Source of the DNA: Chloroflexota bacterium
Lineage (GTDB): Bacteria > Chloroflexota > Anaerolineae > Anaerolineales > Villigracilaceae
NCBI GenBank assembly: GCA_029782225.1
Contig: JAKOVF010000001.1
Location: 47,178 to 111,177, forward strand
Length of the DNA: 64,000 nt
Reading direction: 5' to 3'
Shown here: one piece after another, positions 25,917 to 34,337 of the stretch
Position numbering within the stretch: position 1 is the first letter of the stretch
Layout of the letters: every line of letters begins with the position of its first letter
Position numbers and translations under genes: made by a program
The notes under the pieces: model-generated
Seen by the model: only the letters and a program-made list of their open reading frames with translations
Database searches by the model: none
Told to the model about the DNA's origin: nothing

Positions 25917-26693
25917 ATGGCAAAGCTGGAAAAAACCATCGAGACTCGCTTATCCATTCCCCGCCTCAGCCACACAACACTCACGGATCAGACGGTGTCG
26001 GCTCTCCAGGAGGCCATCAAGCAGGGCAAATTTCCGCCCGGCAGTCAACTGCCGCCGGAGATGGAATTGTTGCAGATGATGGGAATCTCGCGCACAACCC
26101 TGCGAGAGGCACTGCGCATCCTTGAGGAACAGCGCCTGATTAGAAAACAACGTGGTCTTGGAACTTTCGTCATGGAGCGCGCCATCGTCAAAGATTTGAG
26201 CCAGAACTTTGGCATTACCGAGATGATCTCGCAGGCAGGGTATACACCGGGGTCGCGCGATTTCAAGATTTATCTGGAAAATTCCTCGAAGAGCATATCA
26301 GAAAGACTGAATATTCCGATTGACTCCCCGCTCGTGGTGATCGACCGTATCCGAACAGCAAACGGGACCCCTGTTGTGTGGACACAGGATATCGTACCGC
26401 AGGAGTACCTTGGCGGATGGATGCCCAAGAGCAGTGAATTGAATCAATCCTCAGTTTATGAGTGCCTGGAAAACTACGCCCATATCCGCATTGTTAATGG
26501 CGTGGCGTCATTCAGCGCTGTCCAGGCGACCAGCGAACTTGTGAAGAAACTGAATATCAAACGAAACGCGCTGCTGCTGCTGATCGATCAGGTTGATCAC
26601 GATGAAAATCAGCGTCCGGTCCTTTACTCTCTAGAGTACCACCTGACGGACAAGTTCAATTTTGTGATTAACCGCAAAGGTCCCGCTTTTTAG
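25917..26693 (+). CDS. GntR-family regulator with UTRA sensor domain
   Basis: A 258-residue HutC-type repressor. The winged helix is at about 20-90 (LPPEMELLQMMGISRTTLRE, ALRILEEQRLIRKQRGLGTF), the UTRA ligand domain at about 105-255 (LVVIDRIRTANGTPVVWTQD, SVYECLENYA, LYSLEYHLTDKFNF). It probably senses a sugar or sugar phosphate of the pathway around it. Start ATG 25917 follows GAGG by 2-6 bases and lies just after the kinase stop; the open frame to 25839 runs inside the kinase gene. Candidate operator: the inverted repeat at 23904-23929. Confidence 0.9.
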   Translation: MAKLEKTIETRLSIPRLSHTTLTDQTVSALQEAIKQGKFPPGSQLPPEMELLQMMGISRTTLREALRILEEQRLIRKQRGLGTFVMERAIVKDLSQNFGITEMISQAGYTPGSRDFKIYLENSSKSISERLNIPIDSPLVVIDRIRTANGTPVVWTQDIVPQEYLGGWMPKSSELNQSSVYECLENYAHIRIVNGVASFSAVQATSELVKKLNIKRNALLLLIDQVDHDENQRPVLYSLEYHLTDKFNFVINRKGPAF

Positions 26694-26808
26694 CCCGCTG
26701 CGGTTTGAGAAAGGAGTAGTGAATACTGATTACGGAGACCCTTCCCTCGCTCATCTCAAGGCAGAGAATCTAGACAGTCTCATTCGCACGAAAGGAGGAA
26801 CGACTTTC

Positions 26809-28461
26809 ATGAATACAGCAAAATCTCAAGATGCGCTGCAGAACGCCGCTCAACAAGCCGGAGACGTATTTTCACGCAAGGCCTCCGGCCTGACGCGCGT
26901 TGTCAGCCCATGGACCGCGTTGGCTTACTCCTTCGTCGCACCGAACATCACACAAGCCAGCTTCTACCTGCTGTGGGCCGTCACCCTCTATGCTGGCGCC
27001 CAGATGCAGATCTCGATCCTGTTCATGTTGACCCTGGTCCCCTTTGCCGCCATCTACACGTATTTCTCCGCCGCGATGCCTCGTTCCGGCGGTGAATACA
27101 TCTACGTGAGCCGCGTGCTCCATCCGTTTGTCGGCTTTATCGCCTCGTGGACGTTGACGATCGTAGGCCTCAACTGGCAGGGGAACAACACGAACTATGT
27201 AGTCAACTGGGGCTTCGGTCACGCCATTACCCAGCTTGGTTTGATCTATAAAAATCAGGGGATGACCAATCTGGGACTGGAACTGGCGAAGACCCAGGGT
27301 TCGTGGCTGGTGTGGATCGTTGGCACCATCTCACTCATGCTTTCGTTCTACGTCATCTACCTGGGCACCAAGGTTTTCATGCGCTTTGTCTGGGGCGCCA
27401 TGATATTGACCTGGATCATGCTCGCGGTCTATGCCGGTGTCCTGCTCTCGGTGAATCCAGATGTCGTCCACAAAGGCATGATGCTGGTACAGAACATCGA
27501 TTATCAGACGGTGTTTGCCAAAGCCAGGGAACTTGGATGGACGCCGGGCTTCATCTCGGTGGCAGCTACAGTCATGGCAGGCATGACGTTCATGAACCTG
27601 ACCTGCCTGGGCTCGACCTACTCCGCCAATATTGCGGGCGAGATCAAACGTGTTGACAAGGCTCAGCCTCTGGCACAGTACGGTTCGATCATCCTGTTCA
27701 TCATCTACTATCAAATCTTTACCTATGTGACCTATCACGGGTTTGGCAAGGATCTGATGGAAGCCATATCGAAGCTCAATGCCGCCGGCGCAGACGTTCC
27801 GATCTTCGGTTCGTTCCCGCAGACTCCCTTCCTGCTGGTCTACGCCACACAGAATCCCATCCTTCTGTTGATCGGTGGACCTTTGGCCTGGGGCTTGATC
27901 AACTGGGTAGGCGCAATGGGATTGGCGTTCGCACCGGTCCGTAATCTGTTTGCGTACGCATTTGACGGCATGCTGCCTGACAAGTTGAACGAAGTCAATC
28001 GCCGAGGGTCGCCCGTCTACGCAGTGCTGCTGGGCTTTTTGATCTCCTGGCTGCAGTTCTCTGTCAACGTGCTCACCCCGCTGCTCTCTGCATATCAGGT
28101 ATATACCATCACCATCTGGTTCTTTGGGTGGATCTTCCTGAGCATTGCAGCAATCGCCTTCCCATGGCGGCGAAAGGATATCTGGGATAAGGCTCCTGAG
28201 ATCACCCGTCAGAAGTTCATGAACATCCCATGGATCGTGATCGCCGGCGTGGCCGGCCTGATCATCAGCCTGCTGGCCGTTTACTTTACGATTGTTCCGG
28301 CCCTGAACCCGCCTTCTGAGAACTATGGATGGAAGGGGCTGGCAGTTTCCTTCGGCTTCTATATGCTGCTGCCCGTCGTCTTGTATTACATCGCGGTTGC
28401 CATCAACAAAAGGCGCGGTACTGCATTCGAACGACGCTTCAAGGAAATTCCGCCAGATTAA
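26809..28461 (+). CDS. APC-superfamily amino acid or organocation permease
   Basis: A 550-residue membrane protein with about 12 helices. The first helix carries TALAYSFVAPNITQASFYLL and the family motif around FSAAMPRSGGEYIYVSRVL (G-G-E-Y) lies in helix 2-3. Later helices include ISVAATVMAGMTFMNLTCLG and GAMGLAFAPVRNLFAYAFDG (RNLFA and FDGMLPDKL are typical of APC proteins). ATG 26809 has AAAGGAGG 11 bases upstream; GTG 26719 also has AAGGAG but too close. Substrate unknown; the position after the GntR gene suggests it imports the pathway substrate. Confidence 0.88.
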   Translation: MNTAKSQDALQNAAQQAGDVFSRKASGLTRVVSPWTALAYSFVAPNITQASFYLLWAVTLYAGAQMQISILFMLTLVPFAAIYTYFSAAMPRSGGEYIYVSRVLHPFVGFIASWTLTIVGLNWQGNNTNYVVNWGFGHAITQLGLIYKNQGMTNLGLELAKTQGSWLVWIVGTISLMLSFYVIYLGTKVFMRFVWGAMILTWIMLAVYAGVLLSVNPDVVHKGMMLVQNIDYQTVFAKARELGWTPGFISVAATVMAGMTFMNLTCLGSTYSANIAGEIKRVDKAQPLAQYGSIILFIIYYQIFTYVTYHGFGKDLMEAISKLNAAGADVPIFGSFPQTPFLLVYATQNPILLLIGGPLAWGLINWVGAMGLAFAPVRNLFAYAFDGMLPDKLNEVNRRGSPVYAVLLGFLISWLQFSVNVLTPLLSAYQVYTITIWFFGWIFLSIAAIAFPWRRKDIWDKAPEITRQKFMNIPWIVIAGVAGLIISLLAVYFTIVPALNPPSENYGWKGLAVSFGFYMLLPVVLYYIAVAINKRRGTAFERRFKEIPPD

Positions 28462-28495
28462 CAACTTTCCAAGTTATTTTAATAGAAGACTCAAC

Positions 28496-28529
28496 GAGTT
28501 GGTCCCTTCAAGTTGAACGGGACCAACTC
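28496..28529 (+). terminator. Hairpin after the permease gene
   Basis: Perfect 11-bp arms GAGTTGGTCCC (28496-28506) and GGGACCAACTC (28519-28529) with a 12-base loop. No T-run follows, so it is either a weak terminator or an RNA-stabilising stem. Confidence 0.5.
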
Positions 28530-28586
28530 CGAAGTCTGGCCTGATCGCTTTCAAGCTCTTGCTACACCCCGGCTTTAGGAGGCCCG

Positions 28587-29558
28587 ATGCCGCTATTTGG
28601 AAATAAATCCACCCGAGTCTTTTTCACGACCGACATGCATGGCTCGACCGTTGTCTTCAAGAAGTTCATTAACGCCGGCAAGTTCTATGAAGCCCAGGTG
28701 CTCGTGCTGGGCGGCGATATGATCGGCAAAATGATCGTGCCCATCGTAAGCCAGGGAAATAAACACTTTACGGCCAACTACCTCGGAAAGTTATACGATG
28801 TCGTCGAAGGCGATGAACTGGATAAGCTGGAGGCCAATCTTGAGAATAGCGGTTTGTATCCTGTGCGCCTGGAACCCGATGAGGTCCAGGCCTATAAGCA
28901 GGATCGCGGTCTCGTGGAAAAGCGTTTCGCAGAACTGGCCTCGTCGCGGTTGAGCCGCTGGCTGGATATTGCGGAAGAAAGACTGCGCGGCACCGGCATC
29001 CGTTGTTATGTACAGCCCGGCAACGACGATCCGTATGAAGTGGACAGTGTATTCCGCTCGTCTGAAGTGATCCAGAATGTCGATGGCCTGCTGATCCAGC
29101 TGGATGACACGCATGAAATGATCAACGTGGGCGCGGCCAACCAGACGCCCTGGAATTGCCCGCGCGATAAGACTGAGGAGGAACTGACGCAGATGATCGA
29201 GAAGGTGGCCTCACAGTTGAAGAATCCATCCCAGGCTGTTTTCAACCTGCATGTTCCGCCTTATGATACGAACCTGGATATCGCGCCTGAACTGGATGAG
29301 ACCCTGACGCCGAAACTGTCTGTGACCGGCGGCTTCAAGATGATTCCGGTGGGCAGTAAAGCCGTGCGGCAGGCGATCGAAAAATACCAACCGATCCTCA
29401 GCCTGCATGGTCACATTCACGAAAGCCGTTCCGCGCAAAAAATCGGCAAAACGATGTGCATTAATCCGGGAAGCGAATACGGCGAAGGCGTGCTGCGCGG
29501 GGTCGTATTGGAGCTCTCGCGCAAGGGTCTTGATAGTTACACATTTACGCAGAATTGA
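28587..29558 (+). CDS. Calcineurin-like metallophosphoesterase
   Basis: A 323-residue phosphoesterase with all five metal-binding blocks: FTTDMHG (D16, H18), VLGGDMIG (D44), QPGNDDPYE, VFNLHVPPYD and LSLHGHIHES. The insertion at about 55-120 is helical. NPGSEYGEGVLRGVVLEL at the end is also usual for the YfcE-like group. It removes phosphate from an unknown compound. A good TAGGAGG site is 6 bases before the ATG. It is followed by a nucleotidyltransferase-fold gene and then the second kinase operon. Confidence 0.9.
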   Translation: MPLFGNKSTRVFFTTDMHGSTVVFKKFINAGKFYEAQVLVLGGDMIGKMIVPIVSQGNKHFTANYLGKLYDVVEGDELDKLEANLENSGLYPVRLEPDEVQAYKQDRGLVEKRFAELASSRLSRWLDIAEERLRGTGIRCYVQPGNDDPYEVDSVFRSSEVIQNVDGLLIQLDDTHEMINVGAANQTPWNCPRDKTEEELTQMIEKVASQLKNPSQAVFNLHVPPYDTNLDIAPELDETLTPKLSVTGGFKMIPVGSKAVRQAIEKYQPILSLHGHIHESRSAQKIGKTMCINPGSEYGEGVLRGVVLELSRKGLDSYTFTQN

Positions 29559-29643
29559 GTCTTTCGAATTTCCTGGCAAGGGTTTGATGTAAAATAGAAA
29601 AATTCCATCCCCTATGCTGCTCCACGGCTAGAAAGCGCAGTCT

Positions 29644-30441
29644 ATGTCAGAACAAATCAATTTCGTACAGGAAGCCATTGAGATCGTGGCGAAGGCTCAA
29701 CAGAATGGGTTGACGCTGAGAATTTTGGGAGCAACTGCTTTTCGTATTCATTGTCCGGACCATGTGCATGTACACATTTCGATGGGCCGGGAGCTTTCCG
29801 ACATAGATTTCGCTGGCTACGCTAAGGAAGGCGAGAAGATCGAGAACTTCCTGGCGAAAGACCATTTTCAGTCCGATCGGCAAAAGGCCTCGTTAACTCC
29901 CGGGCTGTTCAATGGACGTCAGATCTATGAAAACCCGGAAACCGGACTGCATGTCGATGTTTTTGAAGACGAACTGAACATGTGTCATGTGGTCAACTTC
30001 AGGAATCGACTCCATCTCGACTCCCCCACCATCACGCTCGCGGATCTGGCGCTCGAAAAGTTCCAAATCGTCAGGATCAATGAGAAAGACATCCGCGACA
30101 TGCTCATGTTGTTTGCCTCCCACCCTGTGGGCGATGTTGAACAGGAAACGATCAACGGCAAATATATTGCCGAACTCATGAGCAAGGACTGGGGATTCTA
30201 TTACACGACGACCATGAACCTTGGCAAAATACGCACCGGACTGGAGCGTTATAAAGACCTCTTTACTGCTCAAGATTGCCAGAACATTCAGGAACGAATC
30301 ACCCGGCTTGAGCAGATGATAGAGAATTCGCCGAAATCTCTGAAATGGAAAGCACGCGCCGCCATCGGCACGCGCATTCAATGGTACAACGACGTGGAAG
30401 AAGTGGAACGCGCCGATCATCTTCAAAATCTTGATAGTTGA
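29644..30441 (+). CDS. Nucleotidyltransferase-fold protein, function unknown
   Basis: A 265-residue protein. About residues 20-110 resemble a nucleotidyltransferase (AbiEii/KNTase-like) fold: LRILGATAFRIHC, ELSDIDFAGYA with the D-x-D metal pair, and VDVFEDELNMCH as third acid. The following helical part (LADLALEKFQIVRINEKDIR-DMLML) matches the typical second half of such proteins (assigning a family member to DUF1814-like or kanamycin-type proteins). The residue after I-D in DIDF is right for catalysis. There is no partner antitoxin gene next to it, so a toxin role is not supported. It could modify a metabolite or RNA. A hairpin terminator follows. Confidence 0.65.
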   Translation: MSEQINFVQEAIEIVAKAQQNGLTLRILGATAFRIHCPDHVHVHISMGRELSDIDFAGYAKEGEKIENFLAKDHFQSDRQKASLTPGLFNGRQIYENPETGLHVDVFEDELNMCHVVNFRNRLHLDSPTITLADLALEKFQIVRINEKDIRDMLMLFASHPVGDVEQETINGKYIAELMSKDWGFYYTTTMNLGKIRTGLERYKDLFTAQDCQNIQERITRLEQMIENSPKSLKWKARAAIGTRIQWYNDVEEVERADHLQNLDS

Positions 30442-30477
30442 CCATCAGCTTCCGGCAACAGGCTTTTGACCATCGTG

Positions 30478-30501
30478 AGCAATCTCCAAACGGGGATTGC
30501 T
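30478..30501 (+). terminator. Hairpin terminator after the nucleotidyltransferase-fold gene
   Basis: AGCAATCTCC (30478-30487) pairs with GGGGATTGCT (30492-30501) as a 10-bp RNA stem with one G-U pair and loop AAAC, followed by TTCTTGT. Confidence 0.65.
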
Positions 30502-30538
30502 TTCTTGTCCCAGATTATCTAAGCACAGGATTTCGCTG

Positions 30539-32068
30539 ATGAATTACGTCATTGGATGTGATATCGGCTCCCAAAGCTTGAAAGTAATCCTCCTGTCTGC
30601 AGAAGGAAAGACCTGCGGCGAAGCTTCCGCCGGCTATCCCATTGAATATCCCCAACCTGCCTGGGCCGAGCAGTCCGCATCAGCGTGGATCGAGGCGCTG
30701 GTTAAGGCTGTGCATTCCCTTCTGAAACAAACCAGCATCGCTCCAGATAAAATCATTGCATTAGGCCTGGATGCCCAGGTCGATGGTGTCGTGGCGATCG
30801 ATCAGAGTGGAACTCCGCTCCACCCGGCCATCATCTGGATGGACCGCCGCGCGGTCACACAGTGCGAAATTGCCGGCAGGAAAATCTCACATGAGGCTGC
30901 GTTTCAAATCACCGGTCTCAACCTTGACCCGTCACACGTCGCCCCCAAAATACGCTGGCTCGCGGACGAAAAGCCGCATCTATTTGACCAAACAGCAAAC
31001 TTCCTCCTGCCCGGTAGTTATGTCGCTTTCGCGTTGACCGGTGAACTGGGCGCGGATTATTCCAACGCATCATCCACCCTGCTGATGGATGTGCGCGCTC
31101 GGACCTGGTCTTGGCAAATGTGTGACGTGTTTGAGATTCCAATCGAACGATTGCCGCCGATATTCCCGGCGACGCGCGTCATTGGTACGTTACGGCCAGA
31201 AATGGCAGAACTTCTCGGCCTTTCCAGCGCTACAAAAGTGATTCTGGGAAGCGGAGATGAGCACTCAGCCTGCCTCGGTGCCGGTGTGACAAAACCCGGT
31301 ATCGTATGTGACATTGCGGGGACCGCCGAGCCCGTCTGTGCCTCCAGCGAGATTCCATTATTCGATGAAAGTGGACTGGTTGAGACGCATTCTCACGCGG
31401 ACCCAAATCTCTGGCTGTTGGAGAATCCCGGCTTTGCATCCGGGGCAAACTATCGTTGGTTCCGGGATCAATTTTCCAGTGCGGAGGTGGCGCGGGCTGC
31501 GAATGAAGGAGTGGATGCCTACGCCCTGCTCGATGAAGCCGCAGCAGCAATCCCTATCGGAAGCGATGGTCTCATCATGTTGCCATGCATGATGGGGGCG
31601 ATGGCCCCAACCTGGAACGCGCTGGCACGTGGTACGTTCATGGGGCTGACACTGGCTCATCGTCGTGAGCATTTCTGTCGCGCCATCCTCGAAGGTTCAG
31701 CGTATGCCATCCGCGATATCACCGACCAAATGAAGCATATGGGACTCTCGCTGCACGAAATTCGCACAGTAGGAGGAGGCGCGCGCAGCCCGTTATGGCG
31801 CCAGATTAAGGCAGATGTCACCGGACTGCCGGTTTCGATCACCGATACGGTGGAAACGACTGCGCTGGGCGCCGCTATCCTTGCTCTGGCAGGCTCTGGC
31901 CTGACAGGCTCGCTCCCGGAAGCAGTGAATCTGACCACGCGTGTTATTGAAACGCGTGAACCCGATGCAAGAACGCACGCGGCTTATGATGAATACTACC
32001 AACTCTACCGCACCACCTATTTTTCCCTGCTCCCCGCATTTGAGCAGGCAGCAAAGATCCATTTATGA
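30539..32068 (+). CDS. FGGY-family carbohydrate kinase (xylulokinase-like), second
   Basis: A 509-residue kinase. GCDIGSQSLKVILLSAEGK is the N-terminal phosphate site (GSQS replaces the usual GTTS/GTTA), followed by GLDAQVDGVVAIDQSG and IIWMDRRA. C-terminal: ILGSGDEHSACLGAGV with the catalytic Asp, VGGGARSPLWRQIKADVTG and ETTALGAAILALAG. It resembles the first FGGY protein only at family level. ATG 30539 is chosen (AGGA 9 bases before); the frame to 30497 starts with unconserved residues. The stop overlaps the start of the HAD gene (ATGA). Confidence 0.9.
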   Translation: MNYVIGCDIGSQSLKVILLSAEGKTCGEASAGYPIEYPQPAWAEQSASAWIEALVKAVHSLLKQTSIAPDKIIALGLDAQVDGVVAIDQSGTPLHPAIIWMDRRAVTQCEIAGRKISHEAAFQITGLNLDPSHVAPKIRWLADEKPHLFDQTANFLLPGSYVAFALTGELGADYSNASSTLLMDVRARTWSWQMCDVFEIPIERLPPIFPATRVIGTLRPEMAELLGLSSATKVILGSGDEHSACLGAGVTKPGIVCDIAGTAEPVCASSEIPLFDESGLVETHSHADPNLWLLENPGFASGANYRWFRDQFSSAEVARAANEGVDAYALLDEAAAAIPIGSDGLIMLPCMMGAMAPTWNALARGTFMGLTLAHRREHFCRAILEGSAYAIRDITDQMKHMGLSLHEIRTVGGGARSPLWRQIKADVTGLPVSITDTVETTALGAAILALAGSGLTGSLPEAVNLTTRVIETREPDARTHAAYDEYYQLYRTTYFSLLPAFEQAAKIHL

Positions 32069-32868
32069 ACGATGAACCCTTGCTCCGCGTAAAATGTTTT
32101 TTGCTCGACATGGACGGCACCTTCAATCTGGGGGATGGGCTCATCGAAGGCTCATTGCGCTTCATCGCGACCTTGAATGAACTTGGAAAGGATTATCTAT
32201 TCCTGACGAATAATTCTTCCAAACACCGCCGCATGTATGCGGAGAAGATCACGCGCCTCGGATTACCGACATCCGAGGACAAGGTTTTCACTGCTGGTGA
32301 AGCAACAGCGATCTATCTTCAGGAACGACATCCATCCACGTCGGTCTATGTCGTGGGAACGCCGGCGCTGGAGGAAGAGTTTCGCCAGTACGGATTTCGG
32401 CTTGAAGAGAACGATCCGCAGCTCATCGTGTTGGGTTTTGATACCACACTCACTTATCAAAAATTGTGGAAGCTGTGTGATTTCGTTCGCGCGGGCCTGC
32501 CTTATATCGCCACACATCCCGATCTCAATTGTCCGACCGAAACAGGATACATGCCCGATGTGGGTGCGATGATCGCATTCGTGCATGCATCCACGGGTCG
32601 TGAACCAGACCTTGTAGTGGGCAAGCCCAACCGCATGATCATCGATGCACTGGCCCACAAGTATGGCTTAGCGATTGAAGAAATGGCGATGGTCGGTGAC
32701 CGGCTTTATACGGACATCGCCCTCGGAAAGACTTCCGGCATCACCACTTGCCTGGTCTGGAGCGGCGAAACTCGGCCGGAAGATTTAGTGGATTCGCCTT
32801 TTCAACCGACATATACATTCGCGAATCTGGGAGCCATCGCGGACTGGCTCAAGGTTCATTCCTCTTGA
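32065..32868 (+). CDS. HAD-IIA (NagD-like) phosphatase
   Basis: A 267-residue HAD hydrolase of subclass IIA. Motif I CFLLDMDGTFNLGD (D15 and D17), motif II FLTNNSSKHR, motif III/IV VVGKPNRMI and AMVGDRLYTDIALG. The C2-type cap lies between about residues 80 and 185. NagD and its relatives dephosphorylate nucleotides, phosphoglycolate, 4-nitrophenyl phosphate or glycerol phosphates (AraL). It is translationally coupled to the kinase upstream and is followed by a glycerol-1-phosphate dehydrogenase-like gene, the same pairing of AraL-like and AraM-like proteins known from Bacillus ara genes. Confidence 0.9.
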   Translation: MNDEPLLRVKCFLLDMDGTFNLGDGLIEGSLRFIATLNELGKDYLFLTNNSSKHRRMYAEKITRLGLPTSEDKVFTAGEATAIYLQERHPSTSVYVVGTPALEEEFRQYGFRLEENDPQLIVLGFDTTLTYQKLWKLCDFVRAGLPYIATHPDLNCPTETGYMPDVGAMIAFVHASTGREPDLVVGKPNRMIIDALAHKYGLAIEEMAMVGDRLYTDIALGKTSGITTCLVWSGETRPEDLVDSPFQPTYTFANLGAIADWLKVHSS

Positions 32869-32890
32869 TTTTGTATACAAGGAAAACAGC

Positions 32891-34324
32891 ATGAGCGAAC
32901 TGCCTTATGATCCTGCGGATGGAACACGCTTTTGGGAAGCTATTCGTAAGCTACCCGGATTCCCTGCAAACGAATCCATGCCGATCAAAAAAATGATCTT
33001 TGAATCAAATGCGCTTTTCAAGATCACTGAAGTCTTGAAATCGGTCGGCGCTCACCAGGATGTGCCGCTCGTTGTGGTGATGGATGAAACGCGCATGCAC
33101 CGGGGAGAAGATGATTTAAAAGAACTTATCCTTGGGGCGCTGCGCAATGATGGCTGGCAAATTCAAGCTGTCGTGATGCGTGCGGATGGGAGCGGCCAGG
33201 TTCACACTGATATGCCCCATATACGGGAAGTGCAGAGGAACCTGAGTCATGGCTGCTCCGTGCTCTCGATTGGTTCCGGCGTGATAACGGACATCGCAAA
33301 ACATGGCTGTTTCCTTTATCAACAGGAGAACGGTGAGTCGCTGCCCTTCGTAGTCTATCAAACAGCAAACAGCGTAAGCGCCTTCACCTCCAGCATGGCG
33401 CCGACCTTTGTGGACCGGGTCAAACGTACGCTTGATTCACGTTATCCGGATGCGCTGATCTGCGATCTTGAAACATTGCGCGATGCACCAGCGGAAATGA
33501 CAGCGGGCGGCGTCGGGGATATGCTGGCTGTGTTCGTCAGTCTACCGGATTGGTATCTGGCGCACCGGCTCGGCATGGACTCCAGTTATTCCGAGCTGGC
33601 AGGGAAGCTCGTTGGTCCTCTCGATGAAATCCTTCTAGCCCATGCGGAAGGCATCCGCAGAGGTGCGATGGAAAGCGTGGCAATCCTCGCAAAGATCATT
33701 GCAGTGGGAGGGCTGGCCATGTCTCTTTCACACGCGACCACTCCGATGTCCGGCTTTGAGCACGTGATGTCTCATGTGCTGGATATGCAGGCGGAAATTG
33801 AACATCAGCCATTAACCGTCCATGGATCGCAGGTTGCACTGGCAACATTGGTCGGGACAGAACTCTACAAACGCTTCCTCTCAGACTTCAAGCCTGCTGC
33901 CGTTAAATTAGATGCCTGCTACCCAAGCATGGACGCCATGCAGGGGCGCGTTGAGAGCAGCTTTGGCAGTATTGATCGTTCGGGGAAAGCCGGTGCGGAA
34001 TGTTGGGCAGATTACCAGCAAAAATTGGAAAAGTGGCACACGCATCGCAAGGACTTTGAGATGGCGCTCAAAGATTGGGATGCACTTTGCGCTCGACTCC
34101 AGCAAGAGACTCGCCCGCCGGAAGTGATCGAGAAAATTCTGGCAGCCGTGGAGGCGCCGGTCCACTGGTCCCAGCTCACGCCGCCCATCCATGAAAATCA
34201 GGCGCACTTTGCCTTCATGAATGCATCGCTGATGCGCAAACGTTTGACCATAGGGGATCTTTTGATCTTCACCAACTGGGACCGCGAAAGCCTGTGGAGG
34301 GAAATCTGGAGACTGTATGCTTGA
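32891..34324 (+). CDS. sn-glycerol-1-phosphate dehydrogenase-like (AraM/EgsA) enzyme
   Basis: A 477-residue protein of the iron-containing alcohol dehydrogenase superfamily, glycerol-1-phosphate dehydrogenase branch. NAD(P) site: SIGSGVITDIAKHG; active-site loop VYQTANSVSAFTSSMAP. Metal ligands: D near residue 210 (GGVGDMLAVF), H near 290 (GFEHVMSH) and H near 312 (LTVHGSQVA). AraM of Bacillus is about 390 residues, so this protein has an added C-terminal part of about 80 residues (WDALCARLQQETRPPEVIEK, LMRKRLTIGDLLIFTNWDRE). The product could be G1P for lipids, but its operon with an FGGY kinase and a phosphatase points to polyol breakdown. It ends 13 bp from the converging cyclase gene. Confidence 0.85.
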   Translation: MSELPYDPADGTRFWEAIRKLPGFPANESMPIKKMIFESNALFKITEVLKSVGAHQDVPLVVVMDETRMHRGEDDLKELILGALRNDGWQIQAVVMRADGSGQVHTDMPHIREVQRNLSHGCSVLSIGSGVITDIAKHGCFLYQQENGESLPFVVYQTANSVSAFTSSMAPTFVDRVKRTLDSRYPDALICDLETLRDAPAEMTAGGVGDMLAVFVSLPDWYLAHRLGMDSSYSELAGKLVGPLDEILLAHAEGIRRGAMESVAILAKIIAVGGLAMSLSHATTPMSGFEHVMSHVLDMQAEIEHQPLTVHGSQVALATLVGTELYKRFLSDFKPAAVKLDACYPSMDAMQGRVESSFGSIDRSGKAGAECWADYQQKLEKWHTHRKDFEMALKDWDALCARLQQETRPPEVIEKILAAVEAPVHWSQLTPPIHENQAHFAFMNASLMRKRLTIGDLLIFTNWDRESLWREIWRLYA

Positions 34325-34337
34325 GATCGGGACGGCG

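Noticed and set aside
27331..28464. 377-codon minus-strand frame
   Set aside because: It lies antisense to the permease gene, is rich in H, Q, D and R as mirrors of hydrophobic codons, and has no ribosome site.
29644..30441. AbiE-type toxin-antitoxin system
   Set aside because: There is no AbiEi-like antitoxin gene beside the nucleotidyltransferase-fold gene.
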